DNA from: Pseudoips prasinana
Lineage: Eukaryota > Arthropoda > Insecta > Lepidoptera > Nolidae
Length of the DNA: 64,000 nt
Reading direction: 5' to 3'
NCBI GenBank assembly: GCA_951640165.1
Contig: OX621260.1
Span: forward strand, 13,472,001-13,536,000
A program made the position numbers and the translations under genes. The stretch's first letter is position 1, and each line of letters starts with the position of its first letter. Below the pieces are notes generated by a model. The model did not search any database, was not told where the DNA came from, and saw only the letters and a program-made list of their open reading frames with translations. Positions 53,332 through 64,000 of the stretch are shown here, piece by piece.

Positions 53332-54540
53332 CAAACAAAGAAAATATTGATATACCAGCACAATAAACCACACGTTCAAAGAAAACTAACTAATTGGCTA
53401 CTTACCCTTTCTTACGAAGAAACTGAAGTCATGCTGACTAGTTTTCATTAAATTAGTTAGTGGGAACGCTCACAAATACATGTACAAACTGTCAAAATAC
53501 ACATAGGTATTATCTTATACAAATTGCCTATCTGTGTAATACACTCTGATCTCGCTAAGATTTTATATCTAAAACTACGAGCTAATTTTTTTCTTCACAC
53601 GTACTGCTCACACACACATACTTCACGCATAACACGAATCTCCATTATATTTATATATCATATTATTTATATATTCACATCCATTTTTGTATATTATTAA
53701 ATAGACCAAAACCTATTTTGAAGTGGCCTTGTACTTGCAAATAATAGGTAATTGTTTGTTTTTTTATACCCTTGGGTGTTTCTTGACAAAAAAATATACC
53801 TATACAAAGCTCAATTATCAGCGAGTTTATTATTACCACGTAATGGGGTCTCGCCCCCCATTACGTCGTAATATATATACTCACAATAACACGTCGTTGC
53901 GTCTATTTAGCACAACCCAGACTTCTCGCTGCTACTGGGAATATCCTGACAGAAAAACCCAATAAAACCCTACTACCCTATTTGCCCTACCTGGAAATCG
54001 AACACGGGACCTCACGGTCAACAGTCAGATGTTTCTGCCGCTAGAGCCCAAAGCAGTCAAGTCAGCGAGCAACAGAGTGTAATGAAAGATACATTTAGTT
54101 CGTTACAAAAAGTCGGCCAGGAAGCCGCTAGTTGCCTACTAATATTAGTTCCGTAACGCCTCAGTAGGTAGGTGCAAATATCTAGTTACTTATACATAGA
54201 TAGGTAAATATAATTTAATTTAATACAACTTTTACCCATTGCGCCAATTTGCACGTATGGATAAAATATACTATAATCACTAATGACAACAATTTAGTGC
54301 AACGAATACCATACAATAATAAAATCAAATGTCCAAAATTGGGTTCAAGGCCAAGTTCAATCACTATAGGTTTCGATATCGCTGTCTAAAATACTATGCC
54401 ATGGGTCAGTGTGAAATAAGAACAAATGATAGTGCTCGTAGTAACGAACCAGTTGTTGGAGTCACAAACGCGGTGCGCACAACACAAACGAATGTTAGCT
54501 GGTAGCAAAGAGAATAGAAAAACTATAACTGCGTTTACGT
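53332..54540. other. No recognised gene; one degenerate SINE head
   Basis: On the minus strand about 54,053-53,990 reads CTCTAGCGGCAGAAACATCT and CCGTGTTCGATTTCCAGG, an A/B-box pair. Otherwise nothing to name. Confidence 0.4.
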
Positions 54541-54700
54541 TTTGGCCAGTAGGCGACTGAAGCAAGCGCATGAGAAGCGGCCGTGCGCCATTCATGCCGG
54601 CGGCAGCGGCTTGGCTCCCCCCGCCCTCACCGACGTCACGTCAGGGGGTAATATATGCAGCGAGAGGCAAGACGATTTATACAAAACTCGAGCGCGTAAA
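54540..54700. promoter_or_regulatory. Possible promoter-like GC-rich block
   Basis: A GC-rich island (GCCGGCGGCAGCGGCTTGGC), a CRE-like GACGTCACGTCA and GGTAATATATGCAGCGAG, which looks like a TATA-type element, lie together in AT-rich DNA. No gene is attached on either strand. Confidence 0.25.
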
Positions 54701-55245
54701 ATGTATGAATAGACTTTTGGTATTTGGGAGAATCTAAAAAAAAAACAAGGATATATCTCTAACAAATGATATTATTTGAACTTTTTGATAGATTGTCTAG
54801 CCCACTTTGATTTTTCTTTTGTGTTTTCATAATCCATAAATTATTAATTAACGTCCAAAGTTGAGACAAATTACGGCGAAAATACGGATGTTTAGAGGTT
54901 TATAGTTTCGATAATAGTTATGTATTTTTTTGGTATTATATTAAAGAAGACATGTTGATTATGTTGAGACCAATCGATATAATGATTTATTTTGCGTATA
55001 GGTGATTAAATAGTGGACATATGCTACGAATGCGTTTGTATGGAAAACACCTTGACTAGTTCATTCTTAAGTTACGTTCACTCTTTCTGTTACACGTTGT
55101 ATATCAGGTATTTAATAAAGTCAAAGATAAGATTGCATACTTATTTCTGTCTGATTAATTGATGGGTTTATTTAAAAGTAATTTCGCGTAATGGCGAGGT
55201 CCTTTTTATTTTAATTAATGCAAAATAGGCGGTACGAGTGGCGTA

Positions 55246-55390
55246 GTGGTTGCCTCGCTGCTTCTCTGCACCTCTGTTTCGCGTTCCAATTCAATTACCG
55301 CGTAGGATAACTATTCATGTGCCCCATACATAGTTGTTCTGAGTCTGGTTGTGATTTGAGTTTCATTGCTCAAGTTCAGGCGTTGCATTT
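55246..55390 (+). mobile_element. tRNA-derived SINE
   Basis: Head ACGAGTGGCGTAGTGGTTGC (A-box) and GTTCCAATTCAATTACC (eroded B-box), then ACATAGTTGTTCTGAGTCTG. Confidence 0.6.
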
Positions 55391-55499
55391 TTATTTTAAT
55401 AAGTTTTATTCAAATTAACCCTTAAAGAGCGCTTGTAAATAGTCCGTAAATACAGGTGCACTTTTTTATTTCCCACTCTGATTATTCGATAGATCGGCT

Positions 55500-55645
55500 A
55501 GCCGATACAACCGGAATGAGATCAGGTATAGGAACGATGGCATTACGTGCTCAAAACCAGCCTCCACCAGACTTCGTCCGAAAAATTAAAATTTTATGCA
55601 CAAAAAATTTCAATAAAAACTTTTATGGCCCGTCCCGGGTAGGGT
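55500..55645 (-). mobile_element. SINE tail related to 24,665-24,905
   Basis: Minus strand has CGAAGTCTGGTGGAGGCTGG, GAGCACGTAATGCCATCGTT and CTATACCTGATCTCATTCCG, the 3' part of the TTGGTCTAGCGG SINE family. The head has been lost. Confidence 0.6.
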
Positions 55646-55830
55646 CACCATATGACAGGCGTTAGCCGCATTTGACAGGCATTTTAAGATTTAGACCTAG
55701 GCGTGCGGCCGGCATTGGTCTTAGACAGGTATTTTGGCAGGCTCTCGTAAACGCCCAGTGGAGTAAAGCCAGAAATCGGCTGACAATTGAATCAGTAAAA
55801 GCAAAACTGTATCTTGTGAAGTATTTTACA

Positions 55831-56114
55831 TCTATACTCTATACAAATAGTCTGTTTGTAATATTGAAATAACCGGTTTTTACTACATACATATGAATAT
55901 ATATACGGTACATACACCAAAATTACAATTTTTGTCTGTCTGTCTGTTTGTTCCGGCTAATCTCTGAAATGGCTGGACCGATTTTGACGGGACTTTTATT
56001 GGCAGGTAGCTGATGTAATAAGGAGTAACTTAGGCTACTTTTATTTTAGAAAAAGACTTTTATTTTACAAAAAAAAACTAATTAACACGCGGACGAAGTC
56101 GCGGGCACAGCTAT
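55831..56114 (+). mobile_element. Non-autonomous Helitron, second family
   Basis: Same family as 19,209-19,530; ends GAAGTCGCGGGCACAGCTA, with the last base of CTAG changed. 56,115-57,130 after it has no recognised feature apart from a short palindrome (CCGTTAAC/GTTAACGG at 57,038-57,060). Confidence 0.8.
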
Positions 56115-57136
56115 ATAATATACACAGGTATATAATAAATATCCTTCTTCATTGTTATCTGTAGGCTTTTACTTATTACCTACAGCGTTTTGCTTCAGAC
56201 AGGCATTTTTCAGAAAAATCAGGCATTTTAGGTACCATAGACAGACATCCCTCTATTTATGGTAACCCTAGTCCCGGGAGCTAAAGCCCACCTGACCTCT
56301 TTATCTACGGGTAAACCAATGATGAAAGAAAAGGTAGAGGATAAGAAATGAAGTCACGTGATCTGAAGCCAAATGTTTCTCAAATATGGCGTCAACTCCG
56401 CCCCTGCGAATAGTGTTGTGCTCATTACATCGAAAGTGTCCAAATCGACATAACGATAGACTTTTGTTTTTCTACCTTAAGTCTGAAGAGAAAAAGTTGG
56501 CAATCATTACGAATTGAACTTATTTATTTATATAGACGTAGTTTAAATTGTATTAGATACAAAATAAACACACAAAATTCTTAACATCAAGATTAAAGAT
56601 GTTTCAATCTAAAAACTAATCTAAAACAACGCGTCGAAGTATATTCCTCCGCATCACCGTCTCAATTGGTGACATGCCCAAAACAGAACCTTAATTTTTT
56701 TGAAGTCGGTTCATAACTCCTACATTTCGATAGTCATAATTCTAAATATAAAACCTTGACTCCAGCGACTTCCTAATGAGATATTACAAGGAAACACCGT
56801 AATATTTGGTGATTCCCAGTTGCCACCACCGTGCACCGGTGACAATGAGATGGACAAAAATAGATTAGGTTCGGTGAGACCATTAATATGAAGATATTCA
56901 AAATTTGAATATTTGACAATAAAACGGCTTAAAAAATCAATGACTATAATAATTATGTAGAAGTTCCTTAGTTTATTAAATTTTCATAAAATATACGTTC
57001 TTCTCAGCCCATAGACTGCACCCAACTTCTAAAGAAACCGTTAACGAGATGTTAACGGTTTTAGATACTATGGGTATTAGGGGTCTAATCGATATAAAAG
57101 GATAAAAATAGATAATTTCAAACAAATTAAAACTGT

Positions 57137-60100
57137 TTATTCATGTCGAAATAATATTAACTTAGTCAAAAAATTTCTTTTTGAAACTCGTTCAGCATGT
57201 TTCTTTCCATAAAAGTTGTATCTTATGTCTAAATATGCTAATATTACCGATTTGATTAACAGTAATTTATGGGTACTCTCGTGTTCGCTGTTGCCGTTAT
57301 TAAAAATTGAATCGTTTTCAAAATGTTCCATTAAAAACTTATAAATATAAATATAGTATTTATCTGGATTTTGTTTATAAATTAAGTTATGTTTAACAAT
57401 TTTTTCCGTTTTGCTAACAATTTTGACTAACCCGGGAGACGGATAGGTAAGACCACCTCTCGATTTCTTTTCAATAATGCTAGTAGGATACTGATCCTTT
57501 GACCCATGTAGGAGTCCAACGCACTCATCACATTTTAAAGATTTACTTAGTTTCCTAGCAATAAAACCCGATATATACATGACAACCTGTTCTGTATATT
57601 CACTTTGTGTTATATTTAAATGGTCAAGATACTCTTCATAAAGAGTACTATCGTCCTCTTCAATTAACGTATTGCGCTCCGTTAATTTGTTTATATTTTT
57701 AATTGGATCTTCTGTACTAGGACAATTTAAAATAGATATTTGTTCCAGCGGAATACAGTTCCCAATGCCATGTTCCCTAATTTCGGCACGAATTAATAAT
57801 CTCTTATATGCTGCCTTGAACTGCACAGCATTGGGATTATTATTATAGCCACCTCTTGAGCGAATTGACGAAAAAAAAAGTTCCAGGTGGTCCTGTGAAA
57901 TTTTATACAATGGCAAATAATCTAAATATTTTGATTCTATCACCAATCTTTGGTACAAATTGAGTGCGCTGGTCATATCTACAAGCATACCAATAAACCC
58001 AGTTTTTCGCCGAGAAGTGATAATCAACTGCCCAGTTTCCAATTTCAGTGTTTTAATATATGTTTTAGCATCAGCGAACATTTTTAGAATATCTCCATAA
58101 TTTTTACAAAATAATGCTTTCTTCCACCCAGGAGGTCTAAGAGATCTGCTGTTGAGGCAATCAAATAAATTATTGAATATTCTTATGAACTGTGGTGTGG
58201 CACTGCAACCTTGAAATTGAGCAAGTTTTAATTGCTTCTCGCAAAATTCTAGTGCATCTGCCACAGAGTTACTGAACAACTGAGTGGCAAGACGAACTTT
58301 CAATTTCTGCGAGGCAAACTCTACATGCGCTTTGCTTAATTTGGTTCCTTAATGGAGGCCTTCCATTTCCTGTATTTGGAGAAGACACTTAATATAATTA
58401 AAATTAACTAGACCCCCTTCACCATCAACGATTTTACCTAAGTCTCCAAATGCGTTCCTAATTAGTTTTATTGCATGGCAGGGGTCTATAAATGCGGAAA
58501 TTTTTTGGTTTCCAACCAAAAATTGATTTTCTTGCAGGTCACATCCAAGTTCTTGATACATGGCGAAATTGGCGGCGGGCCCGTCACAAGTAAGTGCAAC
58601 CACGTATACCCCAGCTGCCTCCGCCATTTGTATGCAAATTTGCACCAAATGAGCTTTTTGTTCTCCTGACAAAGCGTTGATTAAAAAATATCCTACCGGG
58701 AGTTTCCATGACTCATTTATCGCAGTAAGAAGCATAACAAAGCACTCACTGGCTTCTTCTGTGGAGTCTGTTTCTTCATTAATTCCCGTATTTACTCTGC
58801 CATAAAACTTTTTGGTAGAGTTGTCCCAATACAACCCTTTTCTTATTGCCATCTCATCAATTATTAATGTGCAAAGGATAGGTCTTTTTGTATTTTCAGC
58901 CTTCATTTTTAAAGTTTTAAAAGCCTCTGCAGTGAATCCTGGCTCTGCATCTACCCGTTGGTACCACTTTGTCAATGTTCTCGGATGAGGTAAGCAATCT
59001 TTGTAAGTGGTCCTAATGTATTTATAGCCTTTAGGCGACAAAAAGTTCAACGTAAGCGCGAACTTGCGTATGTCTTCACCATACGTTCTTGGACAAGGTT
59101 CTCCTCGATGTTTCGAAATTTGTCTTGTGAGAAATTCTGGGGAGCCAGCGCATTCTTCCAACAAAATAGCACCTTCTTGCTGTACTAAATTTTGATTTTT
59201 CAAAACATCTACTATGTTTTGATACGTGTGTACTTTCTGCGCTAATCTTCGGCATTTCTGGTTTAGAGTTCTAATCTTTTTTCTTTGCTGTTGCACTCGT
59301 ATTTTTATCTTCTGCATATTTGATGCTTCTTGACCAGCGAAATCCTAGAAGTGACATAACAAATATTAACTTACGTATTTTCTTCAGTTCAGTTCAGTTT
59401 TAGAATTAATATTGTGAATTGAAAACCATTAAAAAAAAATACAACTTCAACTATATAAGTACTACTACTACTTATTAGAAAAATACCTAATGTTTTTAAA
59501 AATAAAATAAAAAAAATAAAAAGGGTTTTTATTCACTTTAAAAAAGCGCTTGTAAATAGTCAGAACATGATTGTAGTAATATAGTTGTATACATTATTAT
59601 TTCTAGTAACATAGATATTTAGGTACATATTGTATGAAAACATTCATAAAATTTATTTTATTATAACAATGATATTAGCTAGCTCGTATTAAGTTATTGT
59701 CAAGATATTATGTTTAATTATCTAGTTTATGTCTAATATTTTGACTACATATTGTCAATGGTTCTGTCTATATTAAGGTATTATTAATATGACGGACCTT
59801 GTGTAAATAACGACGGTCGCGCTTTAATGCTACCACCGGATCCAATGCCCCCCAACTGAGAAGACCCAGCAAAACAAATTCTGTGGGTTCATCTACTACC
59901 TACTATGTAAAAGATCAATTGTGGAATTTCTTGCCCTTTCATAAAAAAAAGTTAGCCAATGAACAATATTTATTCTAAAGCACTGTATGTGGCTCTCGGT
60001 TACGGTTGAAGAACATAAATACTAACCATAGAACTCTTTTTCGTATCTCCTGACGAAACACTTGTCAGCTGTAACTGCTCCGCGCAGTGAGGATTTAAAA

Positions 60101-62094
60101 TATCTTCATCCATCGGCAAATGCTGCAAGAAAAACATTTATTCTTATTTATTATAATCCAAGACGTCATTTCTAATTTGAAACATATTCATATTTGTGTA
60201 TCTATCCTGATATTTAATTTTATTTTATTTGGGAAAATTACTGTGCCAATTATCTAAGGTAGTATAAAATAAGGATAGCTTAGGACTATTTAGCATTTTC
60301 CACATTTTAAAGACTATATAACTATAGGATTTAAGTCTCTATGTAGGAATGTACTAGTTCCGGATGGCAATCATTTTGAGTTCATAGTTTCAAGCAGTCA
60401 ACATGGATACAGAGTATAAATACTAACCAAGGCTGGCTGGCTGTCTTCTGGATTTATGGATAAATCTACATCCATATTAGCTGTTTGTAACTGTTCTGTA
60501 TTGATGGGATTTAAGCAAGCTACATCCATTGAAGTACACTGTAAGAAAACATATTATGTTAATTTTATTATATAGAGGAGATATTAGTATAGGAGTATCG
60601 TTAAATTGAATAATCATTTACTCAGAATAGTATGGAGACTAAATTATGTATTTTGAATGTGAAAAACAAACAACAAAAAATTATATTACTTGTATCAAAT
60701 CAGTTGTGTTCCCACTGTTATCATTTTTTGTTGACAACACCGCTCTAAGCTGCACAGAAGATGAAGAAAACTGAAAAAATATAATAAAAATAAGTAAAAT
60801 AATCAAATTCAAACAATAAATATAAAGGAGATGTTTATGGTTTCTTTGGAGACTGCAGTCTCTGAGTAGAGAAGAACTTATTACATACATTGATACATTC
60901 TAATTTAAATTTTGTGGTTTAACTGCGCGCAGCAGAACTCTGCACGTGTCTTGAGCAATATCACCATTCATATCCTATTTTTCTTCATGTGTGCTACATT
61001 AACCGCAGGACTTCATTTTTTCAACTGGAATCATTTTCCATAATATAATTGAAAAGAATTGGTCCGGGTGGTGTCCTCATTCATGCACAGCATTATTCTG
61101 CACATTCTAACTGACATTGAAAGTGATTGAAAGAACAATAGTAAAATGTTGCCGGAATCAATCATTACTCTGTGTTGAGAGTTAATTCATTAATTATATA
61201 TACTTTTATAAAAATATTAGTTCTTCTCTGCTCATCGGCAGTACCCACTCATAAACATGTCCTTTCAACACACTTTTATATATATAATAATATAGCCAAA
61301 GTTGAAATTGATAGTAAATTTAGAGTTTCATATACTAGTACTTTTTAGACAGAAAATATACTTACTGGGAACAGAGTCGGAAGCACATCATCTTTCAGCC
61401 GAACTACATTCAGCGTTCTATTTAAACAATTTTCTTCAAAGTGCTTCGAGCATATTTTAATTACTCCTGCTGGTTTTAGGTTCTCATTCCCAATTGTATC
61501 GATCCACAACTTTCGAAGAGCTTCATTTTTTGGAAATCTAAAACAATAATAATATGCATCAATGTGGGTCGATGGGTATCCTTATTGCCTACTCCTTTGC
61601 TAAAGCTTGCATGAAATACATTACTGTTAATATATTTATTTATTAGTAATAAGATTAATAGATTGGTAGTAAAAATACTGATATAGACTTTGTTTTTTTT
61701 TTAACTTACTTTACTGAAATACGTTACCAATTGATATCTACGCATAGCGACATGAAAACAGTTTTAATCTCAAGATATGTTCATGTTCCTGCTATTGAAA
61801 ACAAGGTAAACCGTATATCGATAACAACAAAATACCAAGACACGTAAGAACAACACTATGTTTGTATGTAAACATTCTAATGTTTATTTTTTTATTAAAA
61901 AGTAGATAGTATTCGATGAAAGTTATAGTTAACAGTTGGCAGCACAATCTTAATTACTTACTACAGTAATAACACTTATATTACTCAAAAAATTGGCTTG
62001 TTAAGTAAGAAAATTGAACTAACCTGAAAAATGACAATCCTTCGTCATTTTTACGCGAATTTGAATTACATCCCCTGATGCAACACTTTGCCAT
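57137..62094 (-). pseudogene. P-element/THAP9-type transposase, six exons, one in-frame stop
   Basis: Exons on the minus strand: 62,094-62,024; 61,537-61,366; 60,770-60,690; 60,538-60,428; 60,122-60,027; 59,344-57,137. All have GT/AG borders and the frame is kept, about 912 codons, close to THAP9 (about 900). Exons 1-2 form a THAP zinc finger: MAKCCIRGC, RFPKNEALRKLWI, KICSKHF and the closing VLPTLFP. Exons 3-5 are a short linker; exons 4 and 5 resemble each other (MDVACLNPINTEQLQ, MDEDILNPHCAEQLQ). Exon 6 has a Lys/Gln-rich coiled coil (MQKIKIRVQQQRKKIRTLNQ), then the P-type core: LIIDEMAIRKGLYWD, VALTCDGPAANFAMY, DPCHAIKLIRN and DHLELFFSSIRSRGG, so the acidic residues are present. A TAA at 58,349-58,351 breaks the frame where relatives have a hydrophobic codon (…MEGLH[stop]GTKLSKAHVEF). 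Everything else is open, so this is a very recent pseudogene, a polymorphism or a sequencing error. I found no terminal repeats. Confidence 0.88.
59515..59645. repeat. Interspersed repeat (AAAGCGCTTGTAAATAGTC)
   Basis: TTTTTATTCACTTTAAAAAA, GCGCTTGTAAATAGTCAGAA and ATTTAGGTACATATTG recur at 63,205-63,330; a shorter match (AGCGCTTGTAAATAGTC) is at 55,428. It lies in the last intron of the THAP gene. Family unknown. Confidence 0.6.
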
Positions 62095-62199
62095 GTTAGT
62101 TTCTGCTCAATGAATCTCTTTAACTTCACCAAAACACCAAGAAAGGCACAATATTCAATTTAAAACTGAAAATTTACTCGAACCGACAAGCAGATGACA

Positions 62200-62300
62200 G
62201 ATGAACTACCACAAGCTACGTGACGCGAATGATTTCCTAAAATGGCGTCATGGCTTCAAGGCGGGGCATAGTGACGTCATACGAACAATTTCAACGGGAT
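62200..62300 (-). promoter_or_regulatory. Possible promoter of the THAP transposase gene
   Basis: The 200 bp upstream of the start codon contain CAAGGCGGGGCATAG and a CRE-like TGACGTCATACG in otherwise AT-rich DNA. Position only; no direct proof. Confidence 0.3.
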
Positions 62301-62339
62301 TCTGAAGTTTTTGACATATGTTGAACTTTTTTTACATCG

Positions 62340-63600
62340 GTAAAGTACGATGTGTTAGAACGAGATAAATACTTTTTTTTTTGTGAGGTTCATTTTTGTC
62401 CGATATTTATACAATAAGAAATTGTATAATAATATGCAGTTTACAGCTCATCCTCTACCCTTTCTTTCATCATTGGGGTAAACACGCTACCGCGAAAGGC
62501 GAACTGTCATTATTCCACAGACAACAGCAGTTGTTATCTCACTCACACATAGGCATCCCTCGCTCTCCCCGCTGCGATACGAAAAAAAGTAACAATCTTT
62601 AAAACTACAATATATCATAGTTATGTGATTATGTCTACTCCTAAACTAGATGCATAGCAGTAATCTATTGAAAACGTTGGTAGTTAATAATGGAAGAAAA
62701 CAACAATATTTACCTGATATTTTTTGCGGCAAATTGACGTGCGGTCCAACTGTCGTCTCGTTGGTTACTGAAGATCGGAGCGCGGGCGGCAGGGCGGGTC
62801 TATCCGTCGTAGGACGCGAAGCTCTCTTTGCTTCCCGCCTCACGTGTCCTCGTGTCAATGGACTCAAAACTTCATAAACAATAAAGGATAGTAAAAAAGA
62901 AAAAAAATCACAGTGTAATTCTGTATTTTATTCAAATATGAATGTTTATTCTTAGTTTTAAAATAAAGTTGCACTACTGATACCTATACATAGTTAAAAG
63001 ATATTGTTTTCTGCAACTGTATTTATCTTAGTAGATTAAGTCACTATTCTTTTCATGATTATTTACAATTTTTACACTTTGCCTTAATCTTAATAACTTG
63101 TGTCCTTTGTATCTATCATAATCATAAATAAATAAATAATAAAGTAACCTAGTATATGACCTAAGTATATCTTAGGTCATATAAATAATAAATAAATAAT
63201 AAATAAAAAAGGTTTTTATTCACGTAGATTTTAAAAAAGCGCTTGTAAATAGTCAGAACATGTTTGTAGTACTACAGTTATTATTTCTAGTTACATATTA
63301 CATATATTTAGGTACACGGAATGTTAAAACATTTATACTAGGTAAGTACCTAGGTACTTTATTATTTATTTATAGTTTATAGTTTAAGTAAGGTATGTTC
63401 TAATTTATTTTTATATTTAATTTTATTCTTTTAGTCTTTCGCTGTGTTCGCTGTGTTCGCTATTTTAGGGCATACAATTTGGATATTTGTTTTATATGTA
63501 TAGGTACATTTGTGTTCTATATGAATGTATTGTTCGATTTGTGAACCAATAATAAAAAAAATATTAAAAGTTATTTTTTAATTATAATGTATGTAAATAT
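62340..63600. other. No recognised gene
   Basis: A GC-richer block at 62,730-62,870 is open for about 75 codons in two frames on opposite strands, without a known domain. A palindrome, TATATGACCTAAG/CTTAGGTCATATA, is at 63,153-63,183, and the interspersed repeat of 59,515 recurs at 63,205-63,330. Confidence 0.4.
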
Positions 63601-63603
63601 GTA

Positions 63604-63753
63604 CAGACGCCAGCACATCCAATCTGCGATATATTGATTGATATATAGATTGCTTACATAAGGTAGTAAACCTATATATTTCAGTAATTTGTAATATTCA
63701 TTATATTTCAATTGAGGAAATTTGACAGATTGGGGTAGCTTGATGTGCGTATG
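63604..63753. mobile_element. TA-flanked MITE (CAGACGCCAGC family), degenerate
   Basis: Left end CAGACGCCAGCACATCCAAT, right end reading inwards CATACGCACATCAAGCTACC; TA on both sides. 63,760-64,000 shows nothing recognisable. Confidence 0.7.
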
Positions 63754-64000
63754 TACATAGGTACCTACCGAGATGAAATACTAATGTAGTCAAATAAATA
63801 GAAATTTAAATAACATAGAACTGACTCTAACTCACTAGTTCTATAATATTCATTTAAATCAGCACTCATGGTTTATTTAATCACTGCAGAACTGACTTAG
63901 AATTTATTGGAAAGCTCAAAATTAGGGTTTGAGCTCAGGACTCATCATAAAGTATCTAAATTTTGCGTTTGAACATCAACTCCTCGGCCAGCCTGTATAG

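Larger units (their letters stand above)
49880..55101. mobile_element. Candidate 5.2-kb element bounded by 36-bp inverted repeats
   Basis: 49,880-49,915 (TACAACGTGTAACAGAAAGT...) and 55,066-55,101 are reverse complements with a single mismatch in 36 bp. A TA follows the right end; the left end is preceded by AT. Inside are a 230-bp direct repeat, SINEs and several palindromes but no transposase. It may be a composite non-autonomous element, or two separate MITE ends that face each other. Confidence 0.5.

Noticed and set aside
62650..62877. Overlapping open frames on both strands as a gene
   Set aside because: No domain, splice context or similarity that I can see; a short GC-rich block leaves frames open by chance.

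Overview
This is an AT-rich, intron-containing, repeat-dense stretch of nuclear DNA from an arthropod, most probably a moth or butterfly. The evidence is the repeat fauna: many short Helitrons ending in GCGGGGCACAGCTAG, several tRNA-derived SINE families, RTE and CR1/Jockey-type LINE pieces with the usual lepidopteran 3' ends, and TA-flanked MITEs. Species cannot be named from the sequence alone.

Layout. 1-2,980: decayed LINE reverse transcriptase pieces on the minus strand. 2,980-4,609: an intact single-exon gene (433 codons) that reads as a Tc1/mariner (IS630-like) transposase that has lost its catalytic residues. 4,687-6,405: Helitrons, a LINE 3' end and a SINE. 6,430-9,545: a complete DNA transposon with 200-bp terminal inverted repeats, an ATC target duplication and an open two-exon DDE transposase with a SWIM zinc finger. 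10,458-27,492: a complete seven-exon RNF25 (RWD-RING E3 ubiquitin ligase) gene, plus strand, whose introns are packed with nested insertions. 27,529-28,719: a long open frame of unknown meaning just 3' of RNF25. 29,650-39,600: SINEs, a satellite of about 152-bp units, a hAT-type and several TA-type MITEs, RTE pieces. 39,925-45,180: a broken third copy of the transposase-derived gene with its 5' flank, split by a LINE. 45,870-47,210: a second intact paralogue, minus strand. 47,800-56,120: repeats, including a 36-bp inverted-repeat pair spanning 5.2 kb. 57,137-62,094: a six-exon P-element/THAP9-type transposase gene, minus strand, complete except for one in-frame TAA.

Host genes proper are few: RNF25, and possibly the two transposase-derived paralogues (3,308-4,609 and 45,870-47,210). 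The most notable biology is the coexistence of (i) a small family of apparently domesticated mariner-type proteins in which the first two catalytic aspartates are both replaced by glutamate in two divergent, still-open paralogues, (ii) a structurally complete ISL2EU/Harbinger-like transposon that may still be active, and (iii) a nearly intact THAP/P-type transposase. A recurrent local signature is the near-perfect short-spacer palindrome (at least nine), some of them at deletion junctions.
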